The position numbers and the translations under genes are program-made. From the NCBI RefSeq assembly GCF_024661895.1, contig NZ_CP102453.1:1240001-1304000 (forward strand): a stretch of 64,000 nt of DNA, read 5' to 3'. The DNA is from Fundicoccus culcitae. GTDB taxonomy: Bacteria; Bacillota; Bacilli; Lactobacillales; Aerococcaceae. Shown one piece after another: positions 36,400 to 45,293 of this stretch. How positions within the stretch are numbered: position 1 is the stretch's first letter; each line of letters begins with the position of its first letter. The notes beneath the pieces were generated by a model. The model did not search any database. It worked only from the letters and a program-made list of their open reading frames with translations, and had not been told where the DNA came from.

Positions 36400-36498
36400 T
36401 TAGGTAATGCTACTCAAAATAAGCCCACAAATAAAACCAATTATAAAAATGACTACTTTCCTTCTATGTCTCCTAAAAAAATCAGCTATTTTTTTCAT
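36400..36498 (-). CDS. Small basic membrane peptide, 32 residues
   Basis: ATG 36498-36496 lies 11 nt after AAGGGG. The product has an amphipathic basic head (KKIADFFRRHRRK) and one transmembrane helix (VVIFIIGFICGLILSSI), then stops just before a perfect terminator hairpin. The size and shape fit small membrane peptides, including type I toxin-like peptides. No family can be assigned. Confidence 0.4.
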   Translation of the reverse strand: MKKIADFFRRHRRKVVIFIIGFICGLILSSIT

Positions 36499-36799
36499 AA
36501 TCGTGACAACCCCTTATTATTTTTTCAGACATATGATGTGTGGGTAAATAGCAAAAACAATCTATAGAAATTTTGGTTTTCAATAAAAAACGAAAGTATC
36601 ACGAGAGTAACAAATACCCTTCCTATATTCTGAAAAACTCTCACTTAAAGCTTTTTCAACTTATTTATCCCCACAATATCCTTCTTCCCAATAAATTAAA
36701 TCGATTAGTCTTTCAACTTTATTACATATATTGTAATTATATTATACATTTTATGATGTTAGAAAAACAAGTTTTTATGTATTTCTGAAGAAAGCAAAA
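36499..36799. other. About 300-bp AT-rich region, no gene supported
   Basis: Two open frames here on the plus strand lack ribosome sites and recognisable composition. I regard them as chance. Confidence 0.5.
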
Positions 36800-36826
36800 G
36801 GAAACTCCTTTTGAAATGGAGCTTCC
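36800..36826 (-). terminator. Terminator of the ietAS-like operon
   Basis: On the minus strand GGAAGCTCC pairs with GGAGTTTCC (one G-T pair) over 9 nt, followed by TTTTGCTTTC. Confidence 0.65.
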
Positions 36827-36875
36827 TATCGTCTTATCACTTTTATGTCACTTTCAATGTCAAATACAAATTAAT

Positions 36876-37235
36876 TTACTCAACATCAATATGAATATCC
36901 GTCCTAATCGGACTATGAATATAGTTTAGTTGATTTAATTTAGAAATAGTATCATGATATACATTCTTTTCTTTATCTGGGTCTTCTATGGATATAATCA
37001 ATGAATATTTAGTCTCTGGTAGTAAACTCTTTTCTTCAAGTTCTTTAATAACAAAATTTCTATATTGGTTGTCCAAATATAAATACCAGCTTCGACTACC
37101 TAACATATATTTCTTTTTATTACTATCCGTTAGCGTTGATAAATCAATCGAGTAATGTTTTATCAGAACCACAACTTGGTGGCCTAGCATTATCATTATC
37201 CCTTTGTAGAAATTTTATTACGGATTATTTGGCAT
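36876..37235 (-). pseudogene. ietS-like subtilisin-family protease gene, internally deleted and frameshifted
   Basis: ATG 37235 overlaps the end of the ATPase gene by 11 bp. It encodes MPNNP and then hits TAA in frame. With one base missing, the reading continues as VIKFLQRDNDNARPPSC, a natural N-terminal leader. The frame then joins a 106-codon stretch that ends DTISKLNQLNYIHSPIRTDI plus a few residues, which looks like the C-terminal end of an S8-type protease partner. The whole catalytic domain (the Asp, His and Ser motifs) is absent. A large internal deletion plus a frameshift therefore inactivated the gene. Identity rests on the partner ATPase and position. Confidence 0.6.
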
Positions 37236-38352
37236 TATTAATCTCCTCCTTTAATACATTTCGGACCTGTCTCACAGAAATATCTAAGGTTTCCGAAATA
37301 TCCTTTTGTGTAACACCATAGTTTCTTAAATATAAAACTGAATTCGAATATTCTAAATGAGAACCATATTTGTGAATGAGACATTCATACAAAATATCAG
37401 TAAACAAAACACTGTTCTTATTATGTATAATACATTTTTTAATGGCAGAAACAATTATATTCTGAATATTAGCAGGTGTTTCACCTTCAAAAATATCACA
37501 TAAAATATCCATCTGTTTATCATTACTAATAATGTTATTAGAAAAATCACTTAAATATTCTCTTACTAATTCTTTTCGTATCATTCTGTCTGGGAGTTTT
37601 AATTCAATTTTTGTATCAAATCTTCGCCATACGGCATTATCTAACAAAGATGGAGTATTAGTTGCAGCTATCAAGATGCTACTGTTGCTAAAAGAATCAA
37701 TATTTTGTAACAAACTATTGACCACTCTTTTTAGTTCACCTAATTCATGAGAGTCATCTCGATTCTTTGCTAACACATCAAACTCATCTAAAAAAAGTAT
37801 ACAAGGTTGAGAATCCGCATATTCAAATAATTTCCGGATATTTTTAGCGGTACTTCCAAGTAAAGATGAAACTATACTATCTAATTTGGCAGTAATTAAT
37901 GGCAAGTTTGTTTTATTACTTATGTAAGTAGCTAAAGATGTCTTTCCGGAACCTGGAGGACCATATAATAGCAAATTATTATTAAAATAAATATTTTGAT
38001 CCATTAATTTATTTCGCAAACGATAACTTTGGATAAAATCCTCAACTTCCTCCTCTACAGATTGAGAAAAATACAAGTTTTTGTTGTCATTAAATAATGT
38101 AGGAATTTTTACATCAACAATATCTAAATGACTATCTTTATCAAACGGTTTTACCTTTAAACTATCTAGAGAAACGGTATTTAAATTACTCTCATCAAGT
38201 AATTTATCAATTTTTTGACTAAATCTCTGATTTCCATTGTCTTTATAATACGCACTTAGCCGTTTTGAGTAGTTTATTACTTTCTGAGGATTTTTATTAA
38301 TCCCTGCACTAATTATTTGTAATATTTCATTATTCATATCTTTCAACACCAT
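37225..38352 (-). CDS. AAA+ ATPase, IetA-like (partner of a subtilisin-type protease)
   Basis: A 375-residue protein with an N-terminal helical region, then an AAA+ domain. It has Walker A GPPGSGKTS (131-139), Walker B ILFLDE (185-190), sensor AATNTP and an arginine-finger-like DNAVWRRFD. The C-terminal end holds a helix-turn-helix (VTQKDISETLDISVRQVRNVL). This architecture and the overlapping downstream gene match IetA of the IetA-IetS (ATPase plus subtilisin-like protease) systems known from plasmid incompatibility and anti-phage defence. The ATPase gene is intact while the protease is destroyed. A M6 start is also possible. Confidence 0.75.
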   Translation of the reverse strand: MVLKDMNNEILQIISAGINKNPQKVINYSKRLSAYYKDNGNQRFSQKIDKLLDESNLNTVSLDSLKVKPFDKDSHLDIVDVKIPTLFNDNKNLYFSQSVEEEVEDFIQSYRLRNKLMDQNIYFNNNLLLYGPPGSGKTSLATYISNKTNLPLITAKLDSIVSSLLGSTAKNIRKLFEYADSQPCILFLDEFDVLAKNRDDSHELGELKRVVNSLLQNIDSFSNSSILIAATNTPSLLDNAVWRRFDTKIELKLPDRMIRKELVREYLSDFSNNIISNDKQMDILCDIFEGETPANIQNIIVSAIKKCIIHNKNSVLFTDILYECLIHKYGSHLEYSNSVLYLRNYGVTQKDISETLDISVRQVRNVLKEEINNAK

Positions 38353-38802
38353 TTCTTCAACTACATTCTTTTACTCTATAATATACGAAATTCGAAATAA
38401 AATCACACAAAAATGCATTTTAAATGTATTTTTCGTAATTTTAAAGGTAAATCCGTATTTTTACTAATGTTTTTAAAAAATACTAAATACCCCCAACCTA
38501 ATTTACTACCGCACCTGTCTTTACTATTTCCCATTTTTATTTAGTCTCAATTTCATATCAGATAAGTGGACTCCAATAAAATAAATACTTCTTTTTTATA
38601 AAATTTAATCATAACTCCCAACGGATATATCACTAAAATGCTACACCATATATTATAATTATTTATCCAAAAACCCACCTATACCAAAACCAAAACACAT
38701 AACACTTTATTTATTAAAATATTTTTGTTATCCTTCAAGTGGCAAGGATAATTATATTATCTTTCCACAAATTAATTACAGAAACAATGGAGGATGAATT
38801 AA
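38353..38802. other. 450-bp AT-rich intergenic region between divergent genes
   Basis: It holds the promoter of the IetA-like gene (TATTAT-type -10 near 38378) and that of the serine hydrolase gene. Repeated TTCGAAAT and TTTCGTAA motifs near 38385-38440 could be operator half-sites. No ORF with a ribosome site was found. Confidence 0.5.
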
Positions 38803-39975
38803 TTGGAACATTTAATAAAAAAATCACTAATGAGCTTTTTCGTTTTAACCGCCTTGAGCCCCATCCAAATCCCCAGCATTGTCCTAGCAAACGCAGAAAC
38901 AACGGCCGAAAGTAGCTCCATAGAGTCCACAGCCGATACCTCAACCACTGAAAGTCAAACAACACAAGAAGAAAACGTCGAATATGATTTTGACACTTTA
39001 ATGGAAGTTGGTTTACAAGTCGAAGGCACAGTCATAACAATCGGTCAAATCGTGGACGGCCAAGCAAGTTATACCGTATATACCGCTGAAGGCGCAGAAG
39101 ACTTCGGTAACGCTTATGAATACGAATTAGGTTCCATCACCAAAACATTTACCGGCACACTGATCGCTAAAGCCGTTGATGAAGGGTTAATTAGTTTAGA
39201 TGAACCTATCAGCACCTATATCAACTTCAACAGCGAAGAGACTTTCCCAACCGTCCTCCAACTACTAACCCATACATCCGGCTATCCAACCCTCTTTGAG
39301 AATGACACCATGGCCGAAAATATTGAAGCAGGCGCCAATCCTTTCATGGGCATTAGCAAAGATACCCTGATAGCTGAAGCGGCTGAAAACCTCCCTGACA
39401 TGACCCAAGCACACCCATATGAATACTCAAATTTCAACGCAGCCCTTCTAGGCCTACTCTTAGAAGCCGTTTATGGCACAAATTATTATGATTTAGCCAA
39501 TACTTTTGTAGCTGACCAACTCCAATTACCAAACACTTATTTATTTGAAAATGAATTGGAACTCGGCAACAATTGGATTTGGTCACCCGAAGATGCTTAC
39601 GCCCCAGCCGGCGCTATGGTCTCTAATATCGAAGACATGTTGTTATACTTAGACATGCAAATGAACCCCGAAGTGAACGTGCCTGCTCGTCCTTGGATTG
39701 ATCAATCACACCAAAGTCTAGCCACGGTCGACGCCACCACCGAAGAAAATAACGCCTTGAACATCCGTCATGATGAAATGGCTTATCTATGGATCTTAGA
39801 TACGGAAAACAACATTATTTACCACGACGGATCCACTGAAGGCTACACTTCCTATATTGGATTTAATCCCGAGGAGCAAATCGGCGTCGTTGTCTTGGCC
39901 AACTTGCCACTGGAATCCGGCGTTCCCGGAGCCGCCCTTGGCGCGCAACTGTTAACCGATTTGTTAAATAATTAA
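38803..39975 (+). CDS. Secreted serine hydrolase, class C beta-lactamase / penicillin-binding-protein-like
   Basis: The start is TTG 38803, with GGAGG 8 nt upstream. The 390-residue product has a signal peptide (to about residue 30) and a Ser/Thr/Glu-rich linker. The catalytic domain has SITK (Ser-x-x-Lys, in ELGSITKTF), YSN in PYEYSNFNAALLG and HDGSTEG as the HxG-type motif. The family includes beta-lactamases, D-Ala-D-Ala carboxypeptidases and esterases. Context does not say which. It is monocistronic. Confidence 0.9.
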   Translation: MEHLIKKSLMSFFVLTALSPIQIPSIVLANAETTAESSSIESTADTSTTESQTTQEENVEYDFDTLMEVGLQVEGTVITIGQIVDGQASYTVYTAEGAEDFGNAYEYELGSITKTFTGTLIAKAVDEGLISLDEPISTYINFNSEETFPTVLQLLTHTSGYPTLFENDTMAENIEAGANPFMGISKDTLIAEAAENLPDMTQAHPYEYSNFNAALLGLLLEAVYGTNYYDLANTFVADQLQLPNTYLFENELELGNNWIWSPEDAYAPAGAMVSNIEDMLLYLDMQMNPEVNVPARPWIDQSHQSLATVDATTEENNALNIRHDEMAYLWILDTENNIIYHDGSTEGYTSYIGFNPEEQIGVVVLANLPLESGVPGAALGAQLLTDLLNN

Positions 39976-39983
39976 ACAACAAA

Positions 39984-40031
39984 AACCGACCATTTTCACC
40001 CGCTAACGGTAAATGGTCGGTTTCCTTTTTT
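39984..40031 (+). terminator. Terminator of the serine hydrolase gene
   Basis: AACCGACCATTT pairs with AAATGGTCGGTT and is followed by TCCTTTTTTT. Confidence 0.9.
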
Positions 40032-40091
40032 TAATAAATATCGCTTGCTATCAGTAACGATTAATTCTTCCTGTTTATTTCATATAAACGC

Positions 40092-40457
40092 CTACTCCAA
40101 ACTTGTTTGCTGATACAAGACTAACTGGATTTGATCGCCAACCATCGCATAAACCGATGAATTAATCATCCTAACGACAACTTCATCGCGCCGGGCTTCA
40201 GTTTGATAGACTATTATAGCTGACTTTTCATTAACCTGAATAACTCTAGGATCCTTTATCGAATAACTTGCCCAAGGATCCGATTGTTCTAAGGACATCA
40301 CCGTTGCTTCCTTGTCTAAAACCATCCCATTCATCAATACAAACACCGAATCAGCCGCTAGGATATTGCTGTAAAATTCTGCTCCCTTTGATTCACATAA
40401 CGACTTCCACCCTGCATTTTCAATCCGCAACAAGGTGTCACGGTCCAATACTTGCAT
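40092..40457 (-). CDS. DUF4440/SnoaL-like (NTF2-fold) protein
   Basis: A 121-residue cytoplasmic protein with the NTF2-like pattern of helices then a curved sheet (NAGWKSLCESKGAEFYSNIL, VLMNGMVLDKEATVMSL, VVVRMINSSVYAMVGDQIQL). DUF4440 proteins bind small ligands or act in polyketide-type chemistry, but no role can be assigned here. It is a single gene with a likely promoter at about 40485. Confidence 0.8.
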   Translation of the reverse strand: MQVLDRDTLLRIENAGWKSLCESKGAEFYSNILAADSVFVLMNGMVLDKEATVMSLEQSDPWASYSIKDPRVIQVNEKSAIIVYQTEARRDEVVVRMINSSVYAMVGDQIQLVLYQQTSLE

Positions 40458-40589
40458 ACATTGATTCCTCCATTTATACTAAAGTAAATTCTACAATAAA
40501 TTATAATTAATTTGTCACAATTTAACAACTAAATAACACTGATTTCTTTTACAGTTAAAGGCGAAAAATAGCCCTAAATCCTTGATACT

Positions 40590-40751
40590 TCAAGATTTCA
40601 GAGCTGTATTAAATGATAAATTATTGTGTGGATAAGGACTACCCATTCTTAAATTACTATTCTTTACCTCTAAAGATAAAACTGCAAAACCATACACTTT
40701 AGCGGTGGCAATAATCGATGGATCAGCTACATTCATCTCAGCCCAAGTCAT
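40590..40751 (-). pseudogene. DUF4411 PIN-toxin remnant (C-terminal fragment)
   Basis: The fragment encodes 53 residues from MTWAEMNVADPSIIATAKVY and ends at TGA. ADPSIIATAKVYGFAVLS matches the conserved DPWIIAxAK strand-helix of DUF4411 PIN-domain toxins. The N-terminal two thirds, with the first catalytic Asp residues, are missing, and the normal end is replaced. It overlaps the last codons of the ImmA/IrrE gene, the standard antitoxin-toxin arrangement. Confidence 0.65.
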
Positions 40752-41916
40752 TTTTATTTGATAAAAATTCAAACCCTTTAGAACCAATATTTAATAGATT
40801 AAGAGCTTCAATATATTGAATATTTCCTTCATAATAGCTACTTTTTACTGAATCAAAAAGGATTGGATCAACTTTACTTTGAATCGTATTATAGTAATCT
40901 ATTCCATTATTATCTTGTTCCTTGGCTATCGCTTGATATTTGTTATATTCCTCAACGTTTCTTTTTGCGATAAAATTATAATCTTCTATTTTTATTAACT
41001 TATTATCTAAAGCTTTTCGAGCAATGACAGTTTTACTCACTTTAAACTTTTTTGCTAAATCAGTTACATATTCATACAGTTCTACATCGCTAGGTATATT
41101 CCATGATTCAACAAAAATAATATTGGGTATTAGTAGTTCACTCGCTATTTTATTACATATTCTTTCCAGTTGATTGACATCTGTATTCATTGTTAAATCA
41201 ACATTATAAACTTCACTTTCACCTAATAAAATATGACCAAATTCATGTAACAAAGAAAAAAGTTGTCCATTTTTAGTATCATTGGTGTTAATAAAAACAA
41301 ATGGTGCATATTCGTCAATGCTAACAAAGGCTCTAAATTCACTGATATCTAATTTACGATGCGTATTTTGCCTCACTATACCATTACTTTGAATAACCAC
41401 ACCTATATCATTTAATTTCTTTTTAAAATACTTAAGAGGATAAAGTCTACCCAAATCCTTTTGCCATTCTTCTCCTATACCAAGAATTTTTCTAGCATAT
41501 TGAACAATAATGTTCCAATCATCATCTATGGTATACTTAGCAACATAATCTAAAGGCATAAAACCATTATCTTTTCTGTAGTCTAAAAGAAACTCTTGCT
41601 GGTTCTTTACAATCTTAATTGTCTCGATTAAATTTCTCGAAATATGATCCATATCTTTAGAATCAATCGTCCTATAATTTAATATTTGAGGTGTATCATC
41701 AACTGGTTTTTTAACAACTAAATAACCTAATGGAACTTGCAATTTTTTAGAGAGTTTCATTAGTTGATTAAATGTTGGGTTTTTACTCCCATCTAGCCAG
41801 TAATTTAAATTTTTCAAATCTTTCTCTTTAGTAAATTCCATCACATCAAATTCGGATTTATCAACATAATATTTAATAACAGACGGTTCTGTTTCAACGT
41901 AAACTGCTTTTCCCAT
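40738..41916 (-). CDS. ImmA/IrrE-type metallopeptidase with N-terminal helix-turn-helix (antitoxin-like)
   Basis: A 392-residue protein. Residues 20-70 contain an XRE-like helix-turn-helix (LNYWLDGSKNPTFNQLMKLSKKLQVPLGYL). Zinc-peptidase motif HEFGH lies at 224-228, with the third ligand Glu233. A helical C-terminal region follows. This is the COG2856 form that pairs with DUF4411 PIN toxins as an antitoxin. AGGAGGTGTG precedes the ATG. The partner gene overlaps its end but is only a fragment. Confidence 0.85.
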   Translation of the reverse strand: MGKAVYVETEPSVIKYYVDKSEFDVMEFTKEKDLKNLNYWLDGSKNPTFNQLMKLSKKLQVPLGYLVVKKPVDDTPQILNYRTIDSKDMDHISRNLIETIKIVKNQQEFLLDYRKDNGFMPLDYVAKYTIDDDWNIIVQYARKILGIGEEWQKDLGRLYPLKYFKKKLNDIGVVIQSNGIVRQNTHRKLDISEFRAFVSIDEYAPFVFINTNDTKNGQLFSLLHEFGHILLGESEVYNVDLTMNTDVNQLERICNKIASELLIPNIIFVESWNIPSDVELYEYVTDLAKKFKVSKTVIARKALDNKLIKIEDYNFIAKRNVEEYNKYQAIAKEQDNNGIDYYNTIQSKVDPILFDSVKSSYYEGNIQYIEALNLLNIGSKGFEFLSNKNDLG

Positions 41917-42337
41917 TTATACACACCTCCTCGTTATATTATTTAATAACACTATAACACGAATAGACCAATCAGCACCTTTTTTGAATCCTATCCTTAA
42001 AAAACATTAAAGCGCTTACATTAATGTCCTTTACATTCTAGAGCTGCTATTTCAAAACAATAAAAATAAATGACCTATAAAAATTGTTGCACATATCTCG
42101 GATACTTAGTGAAGGAAATCTTGCATGTTTAATCCACAACGCAATTATTTGAATTGATTTCATATCCAGCTCAGATTTGAGAAATAATAACATTTAATAA
42201 ACCTGATTGGTTTTAAAAATTTTCCTTTTAACATCACTTCACATTGGATTTCCCAGTTTAATTCTACATAATAATTTTAATCCATTGCAAATAAAAGAAC
42301 TTCAATTTAATTATAACCTATATATTTTTATATATAT
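41917..42337. other. 421-bp AT-rich gap; one cre-like sequence
   Basis: Minus strand TGTAAGCGCTTTAA (42007-42020) fits the cre consensus except at one position, but it is not near an obvious sugar gene start. No gene is seen. Confidence 0.45.
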
Positions 42338-43897
42338 CTAAAATTTTTCATTACTCTTACTTCGTGATATTTCATAAATAACGTTTAGTAATCCCTTAAA
42401 ATCATTGTGAAAGTCGTTTGAATCAATCGAAACTAAAGGCCATGAATAATCATAGTATAAAGCATCTATATCCTCCAAAACATACAAATCTATTTCTTCA
42501 GCAGAAAAATTTCTTCCTTCATATAGCTCTATTGGATATATATTTCCTAATATATCTGGATTTAGAAAATTAACAAGCATTTGTTCGATGTTCTCAGCAG
42601 AGAGAATTCCATGATTACTTGATACTAAAATATTAACAGTAATAGATTTTTGAAAAAGATCATACTTATTAAGAAGAATAAGAAAATTTTTATTGAGTTT
42701 TTTTAGAAGAACATCTGGTACTTTCGTATTATAATCATCATACATTATTTTTTTGAAAATATTCGACATAAAAGTGGCAGTTTCTTTATATTTTTCATTA
42801 TTCATAAAATACAATTTACTTTTTTCTCCAAAATTCAAATTTATATTAAATTTAAGTTGAACAACTATTGGTAATAAACTACATAATAATTGTTCATATA
42901 GTTGATTATTGATGTCATTATCAATTTTAATTGTATTTGATAAAACAGATAATAATTTAGAAACAATATCAACAATACTATTCCATATGAATGAATACTC
43001 TTTGCTAAAATCTATATCCGTTGTTAAATCGCGATGGGTAAGTAAAAGTATTGCAAATGCATAGACTTCTTCATCATCAAATACATGTTCATAATAATGA
43101 GAAAGTTTTTTAAAAATAATTGTAGAAATAGAAACAACAGTCTTAAATTCCTTAATATTGCTTATCGTTTTTTCATCTAGTGATAAATTATACCCAGCTA
43201 GTTTTCTATTTTTTTGAAGAATTAAATAGCGTGATAATATTTGAGTTACAAAATCGTTAACTGAAAAATTATTATTGCGAAGTGTAGCTAATAGTATATA
43301 TCTTGTATTCTTAATTTCAGTTATATCGTTTTCAAAATAATTATAAAATTCTTTAATATTACGTGTATACTCTACTTTATGGAAGTGGATTTGAAACAAA
43401 TATAACATAACCAATCGAATAGAAAACTCACTTCCAACAATTTTCGAACCACAATTAGGCTTGGAAATTAATTTTAATTGGTACAAATCTAACAAATCTC
43501 GATAATAATTAATTGCCTCATTGACAACTTTCTTAGATATATAAAATTTATCGCTAATATCTTCAATCTTAAAATAATCTTTTTGAGTAATTAAATATTG
43601 CATTATTTTAATATGTTCTGTTTTCAATATTTCATTATTTGTATGTAATAAAGATTCTCGAATTACTAGCTGATAAAGTGTTTTATTAAAAATATCAATG
43701 TCATTTACTTCAATCCAATAACCTACTCCTCTTTTAGATTTAAGAACTCCACCATTTTCTTGGACTAGTAAAGCTACCTTCTTCATGTCATATTTGATAG
43801 TTCGGACACTTCTTTCTAATATCTTTGCTAAGTATTTAGTTGTTAATGGTCTATTACTATCAGCTAACAAGTAAAATATCAACTCTTCTCTATTCAT
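42338..43897 (-). CDS. PRD-domain transcription regulator (BglG/MtlR-like activator)
   Basis: I start at ATG 43897, which AAAGGAAG precedes; six extra upstream codons lie on the ribosome site. The 519-residue product has an N-terminal HTH_11 domain (REELIFYLLADSNRPLTTKYLAKILERSVRTIKYDMKKVA) and a second winged-helix region. Two PRD-type helical regions follow, and the C-terminal part resembles an EIIB-like segment. Such regulators sense PTS phosphorylation. It is divergent from the deacetylase/PTS operon, which it probably activates. The palindrome at 43927-43946 lies in the shared promoter region. Confidence 0.82.
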   Translation of the reverse strand: MNREELIFYLLADSNRPLTTKYLAKILERSVRTIKYDMKKVALLVQENGGVLKSKRGVGYWIEVNDIDIFNKTLYQLVIRESLLHTNNEILKTEHIKIMQYLITQKDYFKIEDISDKFYISKKVVNEAINYYRDLLDLYQLKLISKPNCGSKIVGSEFSIRLVMLYLFQIHFHKVEYTRNIKEFYNYFENDITEIKNTRYILLATLRNNNFSVNDFVTQILSRYLILQKNRKLAGYNLSLDEKTISNIKEFKTVVSISTIIFKKLSHYYEHVFDDEEVYAFAILLLTHRDLTTDIDFSKEYSFIWNSIVDIVSKLLSVLSNTIKIDNDINNQLYEQLLCSLLPIVVQLKFNINLNFGEKSKLYFMNNEKYKETATFMSNIFKKIMYDDYNTKVPDVLLKKLNKNFLILLNKYDLFQKSITVNILVSSNHGILSAENIEQMLVNFLNPDILGNIYPIELYEGRNFSAEEIDLYVLEDIDALYYDYSWPLVSIDSNDFHNDFKGLLNVIYEISRSKSNEKF

Positions 43898-43926
43898 AAT
43901 AGCACTTCCTTTCAATTATTATATCC

Positions 43927-43946
43927 TTGCACTTTATCAAGTGCAA
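43927..43946. promoter_or_regulatory. 8-bp inverted repeat in the divergent promoter region
   Basis: TTGCACTT and AAGTGCAA are separated by TATC, between the PRD regulator and chbG-like genes. It is a candidate regulator site. Confidence 0.5.
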
Positions 43947-43989
43947 ATCTTAATCTTGATTAATCACTATTTTAGCTCTATCATCAAAT

Positions 43990-44003
43990 TGTAAACGTTT
44001 ACT
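43990..44003 (+). promoter_or_regulatory. cre box before the deacetylase-PTS-nagA operon
   Basis: TGTAAACGTTTACT matches the cre consensus except at the last base. It lies 32 bp before the start of the chbG-like gene. Confidence 0.65.
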
Positions 44004-44034
44004 AAAATTGTTTTAAATTAAAAGGGGAGATTAT

Positions 44035-44832
44035 ATGGATTTATTATTTCAATCGGATGATTTTGGTATAACAGAAGCAGTAACACTTGGTATTGTTAAG
44101 GGGATAGAAGAGGGACTTATTAGAAATACAGGACTATTTGTAAACATGAAGTCATCAAAATTTGCTGCATCATTTATTCCAAAATATCCTGAATGTTGCT
44201 TTGGTTTAGATATAAATTTGGTAGCTGGCAAGCCCATTAGTGATCCAATTAAAATACCTAGTTTAGTTAATGACGATGGTCTATTCATAAGCTCTATTGA
44301 AAGGTTTAAAAATGAATATAAAAGTATTGACAATGATTTATCAATTGAATTCAAAAATGAACCATATAAGTATGAAGAAGTTTTGATTGAAATGGAAGCA
44401 CAAATACAGGAATTTATAAACTTAGTCGGAAGGAAACCAGAGTATATTCATCCCCATTCATTAGTTACTCCTACTACAATAAAGGCGTTTAAAACATTAT
44501 CAAAAAAATATAATATTATTTTTACTATGGATTTTCTAAAAGAAATAAACATCACATTTTTACCAACAGATTGGAATATTAAACCAGTTTTTAAATTAGA
44601 AGATCAATTTCAAACAGATGTTACAAAGCGTGTTTTAAAACAATTAGAAATAACAAAAGATAAAGATAAAATCGCATTGATATGCCACTGCGGATATATT
44701 GATTCAGATTTATTAAAAGTATCTTCATATTCAATAATAAGAGCGAAAGATTTAGAAATGGCATTATCAATTGAAATGATTGATTATATTTCAGAAAATA
44801 AAATTAGGTTGGTAACTTATAGAAATATTTAA
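44035..44832 (+). CDS. ChbG/YdjC-family carbohydrate deacetylase
   Basis: A 265-residue protein of the YdjC-like family, which removes an N-acetyl group from phosphorylated chito-oligosaccharides. Visible marks are the N-terminal QSDDFG (metal-binding Asp), GLDINLV in place of the usual GLH, and HPHS (about 143). AAAAGGGGAG precedes the ATG. It is the first gene of a five-PTS/deacetylase operon. The missing His in the GL-x motif (GLDINL) is odd and may alter metal binding. Confidence 0.85.
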   Translation: MDLLFQSDDFGITEAVTLGIVKGIEEGLIRNTGLFVNMKSSKFAASFIPKYPECCFGLDINLVAGKPISDPIKIPSLVNDDGLFISSIERFKNEYKSIDNDLSIEFKNEPYKYEEVLIEMEAQIQEFINLVGRKPEYIHPHSLVTPTTIKAFKTLSKKYNIIFTMDFLKEINITFLPTDWNIKPVFKLEDQFQTDVTKRVLKQLEITKDKDKIALICHCGYIDSDLLKVSSYSIIRAKDLEMALSIEMIDYISENKIRLVTYRNI

Positions 44833-44864
44833 TTTTTATCAGATTAGTTTAGGGTGGTGATTTT

Positions 44865-45278
44865 ATGCTGAAGTTATTTTTAGCATCACATGGTAGATTA
44901 GCAAGCGGAATGGAAAGTTCAGTAAATGTCTTATTAGGAGGGGTTTCAAATTTAACTATTTTTGACGCATATTTAGATGAAAAAAATATTCATGAAGTAT
45001 TGAATAGTTTTTTTGAAAATATAAATGAAGAAGATCAAGTCATAATGCTATCTGATTTATTAGGTGGAAGCGTTAATCAAGTGATGTATACCTATTTAAA
45101 CAAAAAAAATACTAAATTGATATCCGGAATTAACTTAGCTATTCTATTAGAATTGTGTATGTATGAAAATCCAATTGATGATGAAAAAATTCTATCAATT
45201 ATTAATGAGGGTAAAAATTCAATACAACTGATTAATAATAGTACAGAATTTAGTGAAATAGAAGATGATTTTTTTTGA
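44865..45278 (+). CDS. PTS mannose-family EIIA component
   Basis: A 137-residue EIIA of the man/gut family. The phosphorylated His is His9 in FLASHGRLASGM, and the fold signature DLLGGSVNQVM is present. It is a stand-alone domain encoded just before EIIB. It receives phosphate from HPr and passes it to EIIB. Confidence 0.93.
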   Translation: MLKLFLASHGRLASGMESSVNVLLGGVSNLTIFDAYLDEKNIHEVLNSFFENINEEDQVIMLSDLLGGSVNQVMYTYLNKKNTKLISGINLAILLELCMYENPIDDEKILSIINEGKNSIQLINNSTEFSEIEDDFF

Positions 45279-45293
45279 TAAAGGAGTGTTAGA

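Noticed and set aside
36373-36788. Two plus-strand open frames of 64 and 71 codons
   Set aside because: They lack ribosome sites, are AT-rich with biased composition, and overlap the minus-strand peptide gene and terminators.
42007-42020. Functional cre box in the gap before the ImmA/IrrE gene
   Set aside because: It is a near-consensus match but not placed next to a sugar gene start.
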